A stretch of DNA of 64,000 nt from Archegozetes longisetosus (Eukaryota; Arthropoda; Arachnida; Sarcoptiformes; Trhypochthoniidae). Made by a program: the position numbers and the translations under genes. Positions 52,903 through 64,000 of this stretch are shown here, in pieces. Within the stretch, counting starts at the first letter, position 1. Each line of letters starts with the position of its first letter. The stretch spans positions 9,867,843 to 9,931,842 of the forward strand of contig JAEMBT020000003.1 of NCBI GenBank assembly GCA_018873245.2, in the 5' to 3' direction. The notes beneath the pieces were generated by a model that was not told where the DNA came from, did not search any database, and saw only the letters and a list, made by a program, of their open reading frames with translations.

Positions 52903-53067
52903 TCATCGCAATAAAGATTTGGGCGAAACGTGCGCCCAATTCGAGTTTTGGTGACATTTACAGCTAGTCTGAACTATTCGGCAATCGCCACAAATCCCAA
53001 TAGGGGTTGAGATATAAGTAGAAAATGATAATTTGTTTTCGGCAATAAAATGCAACATAACATGCAT
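52903..53067 (-). pseudogene. Possible BTB end / 3-box fragment, minus strand
   Basis: From the ATG whose first base is 53067 (minus strand), 54 codons are open to TGA at 52903. The translation reads MLHFIAENKLSFST, then PIGICGDCRIVQTSCKCHQ, then HVSPKSLL. BTB domains end with LL.FIY.GKL.(F)...NV..LL..A, followed by ..LV..C in the linking helix. Here NKLSFST and DCRIVQ.SC occupy those places, but the YTG motif is absent. Past the stop the frame gives YSLRVCN, which could be the Y.LA helix of BACK, then degenerates. The frame can be extended upstream to a GTG at 53094. The patch is Cys-rich (five Cys within about 17 residues), so a small Cys-rich peptide is an alternative reading. Low confidence. 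Confidence 0.2.
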
Positions 53068-56000
53068 TACTATAAAGCTATTTATGTTGTTCACTCTTAA
53101 ATAAGAAACAAATTGAGTCTTGGATTTAGTTTTGAGGCTTTAAAAGTTGAAAACATAGAACCATTTAACTAGTTATTTGTTTGTTTCTAAAAGTGGCTTT
53201 TAGATATTACCGCATTTTTTTCACGTAAAAAACTATTAACTTCAAAATTCTAAACTCCAATAATAGTCATCTTCAAAGACTTTATATAAGGATTTACAAA
53301 AAGCCTTTAATTGATTTTATAATTCAATTTGAAGAACCAATTCTTTTAAAGAGAATTAAATTTAATAAATTTTTATTACTTTATGTTATTCTTGAAGAAA
53401 GGCTTTATTCAATTGATGCAGAATAGAAAGAGCGAACAAATAAACTAATTATTTATGCTATCAAATAATTAAACTTGTGCATTTTATCGATTTGCTGATC
53501 ATTTGAATGCCAATTCAATGCAATCAAAATCAATGCTAATATGTTGAGGCATTCAATAGTCTATTGGACTGATTCCTCAATGAAGAATAGATAATGATTC
53601 AATTGCATAACACACACGATGAAGATTGAGCAACATATCAGTGGTTCACAAACGAGCCGTTGATTACCATGAGAAAAGGCACATACCATTCATAAGCAGT
53701 TTTTTTGTGGAATAGCTCAAAAAGCAATACTGACTGAAGCTTTAGGTATGCCCTGAACCCCCGTTTGATTAGCTGACTCATTCTTCTCAGTCTCTTCTGA
53801 ACAGCTATTGAATGGTTTACAGGTTTTTCAATTGAATAATAAAAACGTTAATACCTGAACAAAATAACATTACAGATAGTTTTGGTCTTATTTGTGAGCC
53901 ATAAGCGTCTCTAATAAGATAATATCTAGTTTACAATCTGTACGCTTTTTTAAGCAAGTGTTTTTTCTGGTTTTTTCGGATTCTCTCTCTTCTAGTTGTC
54001 TCACTTTATGACTTCCTTCATCTTCTTTCTGGATATATCGTCAAAAAGTTTGAAGATGATGATGATGTGGTGATGACACATGAATGTGCGATAATATATC
54101 TCTAGGCCATTGACGCGCCAATTCATTTCGTATTATTCCTATCTTACTCTTATATCCAGTATTTTTGCCTTTTGGTTGCGGCGCAAAAAATTGCAAACGC
54201 TTTCACATGTTTTATTGCTATTGATTCTGTCCACAGATAAGATTTGCGACCAAAACTCACTTCACGCTAGTCTCTATATACACCATTCTTAGGATTAGCT
54301 TTGCTTTTGGCTTTCTCTTAGCTCTCATATAGTTTTTCGCTTTTTTGGTTATCCAAATAATTTATTTGTTACTCTATAAGAGTTTTGGTGGACTTAATTA
54401 GTTGACAGAGTGATAGAATGGTATATATTTTGATAAGAATAATCACTATTATTCGTCTTATAGGGTGTGAATCTGAATGATTACATAGGCTTTTAGATCA
54501 ATTATTTTCTTGTCTTCATATATTTTTTCCATACAAGTAAAGCAAACAATATTAAGAACAAGTTAATTATTTTGTAAATTTTTCGATGCAAATTCATTCA
54601 AATAAGTGGATGTTTGAAGTTTATTGTTTGTTAAATAAATCAACAGTAAAGTGACTAAACCCGAGTCATGATTGCACCATAAAAAAAGTTCATTAGAACT
54701 ATCTTGAATATCAAAATAGGTAATGAATAGCTAGCAGTGCCTAAAACTTAGTAATTTAATCCTTGCTGTGAAATAAGTTAAGTAAAAAAAATAAAGCTAT
54801 ACCACCGACTGTTACTTACTCCTCACTCCCTGATCGTGAAAATTTCCTTTAGTCACAAGTATAACATTTTGTAGCATTAACCATGAAAAAAGAACACAAA
54901 TCTTAATATGGTCACATCCATTATCATCATAAGAACCGATTTGTGATAATAGAGTAAAAAAATGTTCAACCATATACTTCGTCTAGTAGTCTGATTTTTA
55001 TCCGACTTATACTTCAATTATTTCAACTTAATTTCAATGGTTTAGCAGTTAAGGAGTTAATAAATCTGAAAGAGATTACAGTGCAAAGCATTAGTTATCG
55101 GATTTATGAATAAATGCTTTTTATATTTATATTAATGTGTTAGTGTCCGCGATCTGTACTCATTCGTGAGCTGTAATGCTCTGACCCTATCATACAAGTC
55201 ATAGTGAATAAGAATCAGTGTTCTCTATCTTATATTTTCTTGAAAAAAGAGCTTATTTCACAATGATTTTTATCAAACGAGTCTATTTTTAGCACACATA
55301 AAAAATATATTAATGCATAGCATTTTTCACATCGAAAAAAATTTAGGCCAAACCTAACATGTACTTTGATTTTTTCCTCTATTGTAGGATTTTTTTCTCG
55401 ATACTAAACCACTTTTATTCAATGATTCACTTTATATATGAATACATTATATGCAGGAATATATTAAATGGATATCATTTACAACTTTTTTCACACAAAG
55501 TGATTTAAATATGAATAGGAATGCTATGCATAATATTTAGTATAATAAAGTGTCTCAATTTTATTTTGAATGTTAGCGCTTATAATGTAATACAAATAAT
55601 AATATACAGTAAATCATAGCTTTATAGATATATTGGATACTGAAAATTCAATAGCTATTTGAAAAAGTTTGCTAAACCAAAATCAACTACAAATCTATAA
55701 TTATCTGATTGTCGATTTTCCAAAAACTATTTATCCATAAGATTAATTGGTATCTAGTTTTGTTAATTTATTTCCAAAAGCATTTGATTTGAAGATTCAT
55801 TAGGTAGAATGAGATAATGTGAAAGCACTCGCAAGCTTATTTAAGCAAGTTTAACATGATCGAAGTTATACTGTATTGAATCATCAAATTTTCTTTCTTC
55901 TAAAAAGCTGTTCTCTCTCTTAAGCCCCAGAGGGATGAGAAGACATCCTCTGAATATGGCGCGTCATTTTTTCTGAAGTCCTGGTTTTGAGTTCTGATGA

Positions 56001-57304
56001 GCGCTTTTAATTTTTTGAAGTATGCATTCAAATAAAAGTTAAAGTCTTTATTCTTTCATGTCTTCTAACAATTGTTCAACATTTTAACAGCCCTAACCAT
56101 CTTCGTAGCCAATGCTTGAGTACTTGTGCCTAAATGTGCCAACAATTCAAACAATGATCATTTATGAATAGATAGAAAGAAAAAATAATGCACTGCATGT
56201 GTTGGATCTTCTCTTTTGTTCGATTGTCGGGAGGGATGCAATCATTATATTTTGATGAAATGAATTGCTATTTAAAAAGGGATAGCCTTTTGTTGAGCCG
56301 TTTTTAATCGATGCCGAACTTTATTGTCTATGTTTGACACTTTCCAACTTTAATTATAAGCAAATTAAAAACTTTCTGCTAAATAGGAATTTATCAACTA
56401 TTTAGACTCTATGCTCTTTTCATCCCATCACCAACAATGGAACCATTCTTATTGTTTAAACTTATGAATTATTAATTAGAAAAATTTATTAGATTATAAT
56501 CAACTTTATTTTCAGTATTGACTAAATTAGCTCTACTTGTAGAAGGTTTTGGTTTGATTTCACTTTCAATACTAGCATTAGTGAAATGTTGAAATGAAGT
56601 ATTCAGAGCTACTGTCTCTGAGATATATATATATTGGACTTATATTTGATTGCGTAAAAATTACACGCGAAGTGAAGTTGCAGAGTTGTTTTATTTTATT
56701 TATATGGCGTGGAATTTCAAACGAATAATTTGCATTATTTGATAACAAACTAAAATTGATATCATTTCTCATGTCATTCTTGTCACTCGTGAATTATATC
56801 TTTGCACTTAAGCTAAATAAAGTGGCATTTGATTTATTAGTCAATAATTATTATAAATAAATCAAAAATAAGTTTATCATTACCTCAACAATTTTGGGGC
56901 CATTCTTAAAGCAATTATAGTCTTTAGTTAATTACTTATCAATTCAAGTGTTTTATGACTTTATGAGAAGGTTTTGACTGAAAAATTCATAATCTTATTA
57001 TTTCAGTGTACGAACTCATTATAAATGAATAATAAGTTTTATGCGAAGTCAACTTTGAAAAAATACAAAAAGTGTTTTGAAAAATTATTTATTTATGCAG
57101 AGAAAAGATGTTTTTAATTATTCAAAAGCAATAGATCCGACTCTATGGTTAATAGAGAGTTCTTCCAGTTCATAGTATCGTAATTGTATCCTTATTTTTC
57201 AGGCCACAAAATATTTAATCTTTGCATTCCATTAAAGGGATATTAATTTTAGTTTAGTGATCGTAATATTAATCAGTTTGAGCTATGGTATTAATTTTCC
57301 AAAC

Positions 57305-57305
<1 letters not shown>

Positions 57306-57336
<31 letters not shown>
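57306..57336. repeat. (AG)n microsatellite, about 15 units
   Basis: Uninterrupted AG repeat, isolated in AT-rich DNA. Confidence 0.95.
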
Positions 57337-57338
<2 letters not shown>

Positions 57339-58340
57339 ATGAATTCACATTGACTTGATCCAAACTACACAGTACTTTGGGATAAATCTGACGGAATTGT
57401 GTGCAAAAACTTATTCAACTTTTATGAAACGATCTAAAAGAACTGAAAATTTTTAGCTGATATTTGAAAGCGAGGAGCTTCTATCTTAAATTAATGCAAT
57501 ACTCTTTTAACGATCATTATCGTTGTTGTTCGCCAGAAGACTAGGGCCTAATCTTCAGTAAACTGAAAATTGATTCGATACTTTTAATGAACTCGAGAAG
57601 TATTGCGATAACAAGAGAATGACATTTTAATTGATGAATAAAATGAGTTAATTTAGCGAAAAATTTTATATTAATGATCATTAGATGAAGTTATCTTAAA
57701 AGGAAATTCCTGATCTATACATTAAAGTTATAGTGAAAGGTAGTTCTACTTTGCAAAGGTATCAAGCTTTTAATTTTGATTGAATTGCAAAATATTTGTT
57801 AAGCTTAAGACAATTCTGGTCTTTAACAAAGTGATGGTTTATTTAGTGATCTAGTAATAAGCTGTATTTTTCATCGCAAGCACTCAATTTAATTATTTTT
57901 GAGCATAATTACGAAAAATCTATGAAAGTTTCCATAGTACCTAAATCTGTATTGGAATGACTGAAATATTTGGCTAAATTTCAAAGCTTTAAATATTCTG
58001 TTATGCGTTTCATTAGCTGTTATCAAATAGAATAGAAGTTGTTCTGTAGTTTGAAATGCAATACTAGAGTCTATTTTAAGGCAGATAATAAAATTGTTTA
58101 ATTAGAGTCTTTTTAAATTAAGTGTACGAAGCAGTTAAAAATCATTACTGACTTTTAAAATAGGCTCTGTGTTCAGTCCAGCATTTCATGCAATGCCAAC
58201 TATTATAAAAATATCTTAAAAATCGAGAACAAACTTTTGTTGTCTAATGACAATATTGCAATTTTCACAATGCACTTAACAATAACATTGGAAACGCTTT
58301 CAATTCTATACTATTCATGTGCCTATCAGTCAAATGAATA

Positions 58341-58380
58341 GTGGATCCTATGAAAAAATGATCACTTCATAGGCGATCAC
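58341..58380. repeat. Imperfect hairpin
   Basis: cctatga (58347-58353) pairs with tcatagg (58367-58373), with a partly complementary outer arm (gtgga against gatcac). Loop of 13 nt. Confidence 0.5.
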
Positions 58381-60485
58381 TTTGTTAAGACGTGATGCCA
58401 TTTTTTCTTTTATGTTTTCTGAGCCTTCAACACAATCAACTGTTGATATATAAAGCTGTAATCATTTTAAAATCAATATTAGCCTTATTTTTTCATCAAT
58501 TAACTCCACTGATAAAAAACGTTAATTCAATTCAAAAGTTTACAACATTAATGAACTTTTAGGAAAAAACAACTCTTCTTTCAAATTAGTCTAAAAATAA
58601 GAAAAATTTCAATTTATAACTCATTATTTTAGATGAAATTTGTTTTCAATTGTTTTTTGAGCAAATTTTCAATAGTGATGATAGCGTGTGATCGAAAGAA
58701 AAAAAAGAAAAATCTAAGGTTATTGACAATTGACGAAAATAGATTACTTTAAATATATGGGTCAGTAATAAATTATAGTATTTAGACATCTACTTATAGG
58801 TGTGTGAAAAACACATTGTAATGCACTTATTGTAAATTTATAATACAATATGAATTAAAAATTAGTTTCCAGTCATTTCTGGTTCTTCTCAAGCATAACA
58901 AAACAATTATTTAATATTGGGAAAAGCGATGTGTTTTCTTCAATATAAAATTGTTGATCTAAAATATTTTTAATCGACTTGTTTTAAATTTGAATTGTGT
59001 TAATGAGCGTTACTTAATATGTGCCGAACAGTATTTAAAGAAAGCGTAGGTTTTTGTTTATGAGAGAAGAATGCGATGAAAGGGAATGAATAAGTTTATG
59101 ATTGCATTAGTTGTATTTCAATTGAAATACCATTAAAGTTTAGATTAAATAAGCAGAAAATTTTCACTTTCTAGTTTGAGTTATAAAGAAAAAGTTCAAC
59201 TAAATAGTTGATAAGCCATTACAGTGCGACATTTACTGTACATTACTAGAATTGTTCCCAAAATTTCAATCTAAGTACTTATTTCATCGACTCTAATCCC
59301 TTAATAATCATCATTACTTTAATCCAATAGCAAACATACGCGACGGGTCATCATTGTTAGGGTAGTCGCAGAAAAAATCAGATAAAATAATGATTAAGAT
59401 GAGAGAATTGGAGTTTGAAAAGTTAATTATTGTTGAACTGTTAAGACAAGAGTACAAAGGAAAATAAAGCTGTGATACTAGCGTTCAATTTATTTACCAT
59501 TAAGAATGACAGTTAGGAACATATATTTAAATTGCTAGCATATATGGTCGTAACTGTTATTTTCTAATCACATTTTTCACTAAATCCAAACTCTTATTTG
59601 TTTGAGTTTAATATGTGAGAAAAATAAAACTAATAACAATATAAAAACAAAACAATGCCCTCAATTTTGTCATAAATGATTTAATATGTTTAGGTGTATT
59701 CTCTCATGGGCGAGAAATTAGATATTCTTCTGAATAATTCAGTTATCAACTTACGAAACTATTGGCAACTTTTCTGAATAATTATTTCACAATACTCTGA
59801 TTGAAGCACAATTTTGAAATAGTTACAATTTATGAAAAGAAGTTTTTAATAAAATTGAAAAAACCTCCTTATTAAATAAGTTATACAAATATTTCACTTT
59901 ATTATTCTAGTCATGTTTTGGGCGCATTTCTCCTAGTTGTTAGGGTTTGTAATTATGTTTTCTTCTTTTACATAAACATTACCTTCGATACTTTTTCTAA
60001 GACTATTCAATAATTGACGCTCTAGTTCTCTTTTCATTTCTCTCATATCACATAAATATAAACATAACTTCTTGTCTTTGTCTTCACGTGAAAGTGCCGC
60101 TCAGTATATCAAGTGTTTCGTTCAAATCATTGGTGAAGTATAACATTTGTAGCTATGGAAAAAAGTTTACGTGCTTATCAAAGCGTGAAATTTAATTATA
60201 AAAATCATAATAAGTACATATCTGTGCCGCTAGTAATAAGAATTTCTTTCATCGCTATCAAAAAAGTTTTCCAATTTTCAGTCCAATTGTTTTGAATAGA
60301 AAACAAAAGTAGAGTTATATTAAAAAATGTACTATTTTTACAAATCCAATTATAAACTAGTGCTTCATCTCTAAGTTTAATATTTGTAGAGAAACAAGCT
60401 TTGTCATATTATAATTAATGATTAACTTTTTGTTGTCTCCTATCAGGTCATTATTTGACGCAAATTGTTAAACCCATTGTGAGCT

Positions 60486-60707
60486 ATGGGTCTGTTAAGG
60501 ACTAATAAAGTTTGTCAACCGATTGTGACAGTTTGCAGAATGTCATCATTAAACTTAGTTGTACTTCTAATCCTATCATTGTCCTCATGGATACAACTGG
60601 TTGATGGCCGTAAAGGAGGTAAGGACAAGGCATTGTTTGCGCTCTCATTAATAACTGTCATATTCGCGATTATTTCTCATGTTATATATTTAGCAAATCT
60701 TTTTTAA
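60486..60707 (+). CDS. Small secreted or membrane miniprotein, 73 aa (55 aa from the second Met)
   Basis: The first ATG is at 60486 and an in-frame second ATG at 60540. From the second Met the protein reads as a classical signal peptide (about 23 residues, Leu/Val/Ile-rich, ending near LVDG). A short basic turn RKGGKDK follows, then a hydrophobic helix of about 22 residues to the C-terminus (ends YLANLF). Codons in the basic turn are G+C-richer than the surroundings. A pyrimidine-rich acceptor, cctatcag, ends at 60447, and a second AG (gtttgcag) lies directly before the 60540 ATG, so the ORF may be the coding exon of a spliced gene with an untranslated upstream exon. The 60540 start is preferred because it puts the hydrophobic segment at the N-terminus. 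If the signal peptide is cleaved, the product is a roughly 32-residue hydrophobic peptide; if not, a two-helix membrane miniprotein. The ORF is short enough to arise by chance, so the domain-like layout is the main support. Confidence 0.4.
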   Translation: MGLLRTNKVCQPIVTVCRMSSLNLVVLLILSLSSWIQLVDGRKGGKDKALFALSLITVIFAIISHVIYLANLF

Positions 60708-61085
60708 GGCTTTGCTTTACTTTCTAGTAGTTCACACAAAATAATCATAATAACAATAATTTTGGTTCAGTCAACAACATTTAGTGCTTAACATATGAGA
60801 AAAGATAACAGCTATCTTGCTCGTTAACTTTTTCTACTAATTTACTTACTAGAATAGTAGAATCCCATTCATTCTAAACATCGTAAGCTTTTGGTCTAGA
60901 AATTGTTTATTTTCATTTTCACTTAAGTGTCGAATTACGAGAGTCAAAGAAAACCACTTTTTTAAACTAACTTCAAGTGTGAAAATAAGTCTCAAGTTAT
61001 AAAATGGCACATTAACCAACTTTATCACTATTTGTCTGTCAGTAATTTCTTTTTTCAGTTTAAGTAAAGATAATATTTGGTTATC

Positions 61086-61090
<5 letters not shown>

Positions 61091-61116
<26 letters not shown>
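61091..61116. repeat. (TC)n microsatellite, 13 units
   Basis: Uninterrupted TC repeat about 380 bp downstream of the miniprotein ORF. It explains the Arg/Glu-rich start of the minus-strand frame 60849-61118, which is not called as a gene. Confidence 0.95.
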
Positions 61117-61584
61117 ACTCACTGCTTATCTCTTCCATAAAATATTACGCAATATTTTTATTTATGTAAATCTGAAAGTCTGAACCTAATTTGTATAAGT
61201 GCCAATTTAACTTATTCTTTATTCTCCATCTACTTATACTCCAATTTCACTTAAAAGCGGTTCAAATCCAGAAAATTTTAGGGAAACTTTTACCGACAGC
61301 TAGAGAACAGAGAAAAGTTAGACTTTAAGTAGAAGATTGAGGTTTGCACCTACGCTATCAACAAAAATGATAAATAGCCAGTGTCTTCATTTAGGCGATA
61401 GAGTTTTCTTAAAGAAAAAATCTTTCTTTATATGATTATTATTATGATGATGTTGGACCACATTTGGCGAGTGTTGATGTTACGATGGCATCAAAAAGCA
61501 TAAACAAAATTATATGAAAAATTATAAGAATTGCACTTATAATGAAATGAATGCATTGCACCCATTCCTACATATAGATGGGTC

Positions 61585-61643
61585 AGTGCTATAAAGCACT
61601 ATCCCTAATGTAATTTCAATTATAGATAGGACTTTATAGCACT
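61585..61643. ncRNA. Hairpin-forming inverted repeat, possible small RNA precursor
   Basis: agtgctataaag (61585-61596) is perfectly complementary to ctttatagcact (61632-61643). After a 2x2 mismatch the stem continues with ctatc (61599-61603) against gatag (61625-61629), leaving a loop of 21 nt. A stem of about 17 paired positions with a small internal loop is in the size range of a short microRNA-like hairpin, but the stem does not extend further outward. It could equally be the end of a small element or chance. Confidence 0.3.
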
Positions 61644-64000
61644 CTAAACACTATATTATGATGCACACAATCAAGGAAATGATCGCTCATGATTACAGGG
61701 CGAGAACATTAAATTACTCCAATATATAACCAGCTCGTTATAGTAAATCTCAATAACTTCTTCATACGAGTCTAAGCCGGCTTCTAGTACTGTATTATTT
61801 TTTCTTCATTCCGTACATAATCCGAAAAAATTGTTTCAAATCATTATTTCATTACAGATGATATTTACACAAAACTTAATTGAGTAAACATAGATTGAAA
61901 TGGTTTTACATGAAGTTTAGGAACTAATCCATCAAATAGTAGTTGCAGTTATGTTTAGGAACAAATTTCATATGCAAGTTTAATATATGTTACGGTTCGA
62001 TCTTAAGAGAAAATGATTGTGATATAACGATGATTTAGTGTATCGCTTCAGTTATTATTAGGAGCAGTGCTGATGACCATAATTAGTGATTATACTAAAT
62101 ATGAGAGAAGCGTATGAGAGGGTACATCGCCTTTAATATGGTATATTAACGGTAGCTATTAATGTAACATTTGTTGTTGTTCACCTGCAACAACGCATTA
62201 CTTCCTAATGCAATATTTGATGATGAAAAGCAAGAATCTCTTTAATTCAATGCTATATTACATGTCCCCAAAAGGTGAACGAACCTAACTAACCAAAGGT
62301 ACTTCTACCAATATCAATCTAATCATCAACCCAAGTCCTATCACGGAATTGGCTCTCCTGTCACTTAATTTGACCGGTGATAATGATATGGCTATTTTCA
62401 TAATAGTCTCTGTCTTTCAGTTGAGAGAAATGTTTTAGAAAATCAAGTTTTGTTGTTATTTCGATTAGTCGTGCCAAAGCATAGCATAAGGTATTTGGAT
62501 TGCATTTCATTGCAGTCTTGTTTCAATCTATGCTTCTCTTATTCTCTCTATTCTTTTGCTGAATAATCTTTTAGGACATAATGCGATTACAATGTTTTCT
62601 TGGATCTCCTGGTGGTCCGACTTATTGTTAGGAAGCGATTTCTTACCTCTTGTTATGACATAATAGAAAATGCGTTCGTTGTTATGCTATTAAAGTTTAA
62701 GATTTTCTCTTCAATATTGTTAAGGTAGAAAAAAACGCTAAGTGACGTTTATTTATAATGCTGGGGCTTATAAATAGAAATAATTGTATACTTAATAATA
62801 AGGCAATTTAAGTGAATCTGTTTAACTTCTGCTATTTTTATTTTCTTAAAAAATTTAATTCAAATTTTTCTAAAACTCTTTGCAAACTTTATTATGTGAA
62901 AAAACTTCTCTTTTCTCACATCGTTCACAAATGTGTGTAAAGAATAAGAAATAACTGTAAATAAAAGTAATTGTTCTTACGCTCAAGGTTAGGCAATTCG
63001 CTATACAATCGACTCAACTTATAATTTATTCAGATTTTTATGATTTCTAGCTTGAAAATCACATTTTCAGGCAATAGTTGTTCGTTTTGATTGACTAATA
63101 AAACAGCAATTTATCAATAGCTAAATCCAATTTTTCTACTTTATTACTCAGTAATAGATTGAGAGAATTTTCTTTTAGACTAATTGACATATTAAACAAT
63201 TAGCATAACTAGTACTTCATATTTATTGTTAAGAAATGCAAATTACAAAAGCTTTTTTGATAAATGCCCAAAGGCTGAAAATGAGTTGCATAACGAAATT
63301 GAATATCGAGTGAAAATGAATTTTAAACTACTAGTGAATGGATTTTATAAACATCTGTAACGCTTGGATACGAGATATACGAAATACATAACTCTTTTTC
63401 CATTAGTTACTCCAGAAGAGGCAATTTTTATGCTAATGGCATATAAGTTAGTATTTTAATCATACAGTCAAAAATTCAATACTAGGCACAAATTTTTCTA
63501 AAGCAAGATGAATATGAATGCAGTCTAAATACCCGATTGCTAACAACCGGATCTTCACAACATGATATCAACCAAAGCAGACCATATTTAATGGACTCAT
63601 ATTACAAACAATGAGTACCTGTTTTATTGTTGAAGAATGCTTTGTGTTGAAAATGATGGTTCGGCCAATTTAGTAGATGACAAATATCCGGTGATTCAAA
63701 AAATTAAAACCTAAGCTACATTTGCGTTCAGTCCATCATTATAACTAGTAATACAACAATACATTTTGCTCTTATAAAAACTTCTATTGTTTGTTGAACT
63801 TTCTAAAAGTTTTCTATAAGAACACATTTCAAGCTTGTTATACATCTTTATATCCCTGGAGATCATACCTGTATCGCACTCCACTTACACAGTAGTCCTT
63901 GTGTTCAAAGTAGTTTTCTTTCCATAAAAAAAATCTTTTAGTATAAAAACCTATTTTACACTACAATTGCATGTTTTAAACTAATATCATATTTATTGAT
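61644..64000. other. AT-rich stretch, no gene seen
   Basis: No frame of 60 codons or more and no repeat of note. The window ends without cutting a visible gene. Confidence 0.6.

Larger units (their letters stand above)
53095..60485. other. AT-rich stretch, no supported gene
   Basis: Frames at 54110 (+) and 56578 (-) are short and unrecognised. A small GAT-rich patch is at 54055-54077. Nothing else beyond the microsatellite at 57306 and the hairpin at 58341. Confidence 0.55.

Noticed and set aside
61251-61275. ggttcaaatcc, resembling a tRNA T-loop (B box)
   Set aside because: No A box, acceptor stem or anticodon arm could be built around it.

Overview
The window looks like a stretch of an AT-rich eukaryotic nuclear genome, roughly 30% G+C by eye. 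It has very low coding density, long AT-rich stretches with no gene signal, several (GA)n/(CT)n and (AT)n microsatellites, and a short element with TA-flanked terminal inverted repeats. Nothing suggests a prokaryote: there are no operons, no ribosome-binding-site spacing, and no ORF over 160 codons. The composition, the microsatellites and the compact splice-acceptor-like tracts fit an arthropod; a mite or other chelicerate is a guess. No rRNA, tRNA or CRISPR array was found by eye.

At this base composition, dozens of 60-90-codon open frames are expected by chance, so most small ORFs were left out. Two candidate genes stand out. The first is an intronless-looking 149-residue ORF at 8334-8783 (+), the only frame too long to be comfortably random, with a poly(A) signal overlapping its stop codon. 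The second is a small ORF at 60486-60707 (+) encoding a secreted or membrane miniprotein: signal peptide, a basic Arg-Lys-Gly-Gly-Lys turn, then a C-terminal hydrophobic helix, just downstream of a good splice acceptor.

The most interesting pattern is a set of scattered fragments whose conceptual translations resemble the end of a BTB domain followed by a BACK domain, the core of kelch-like (KLHL) Cullin-3 substrate adaptors. The better ones lie at 13394-13795 (+), 21464-21760 (-), 27600-27854 (+) and 45385-45756 (+). Weaker ones lie at 42111-42328 (+), 52903-53067 (-) and 27061-27243 (-). Most carry in-frame stops or frameshifts, and no kelch propeller was seen. The reading is a dispersed, decaying family of BTB-BACK genes. 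It rests on pattern matching by eye and needs a profile search.

Layout: 1-8.3 kb is mostly featureless, with two G+C-richer islands (3.84-4.2 and 5.03-5.26 kb). The 149-aa ORF is at 8.3 kb, an open island on the minus strand at 11.6-11.8 kb, the first BTB-BACK relic at 13.4 kb, and a pogo/Tc1-like MITE at 15.19-15.75 kb. A GA microsatellite is at 20.7 kb, followed by relics at 21.5 and 27.1-27.9 kb. A long empty AT-rich stretch runs to 42 kb. A relic-like island at 42.1 kb is followed by a CT/GA/CT microsatellite cluster at 43.2-43.5 kb, an octamer tandem repeat joined to the best relic at 45.3-45.8 kb, and an AT palindrome at 46.5 kb. Further weak fragments lie at 51-53 kb, the miniprotein gene at 60.5 kb, and a 59-bp hairpin at 61.6 kb. 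The candidate genes show no evident functional linkage to one another.
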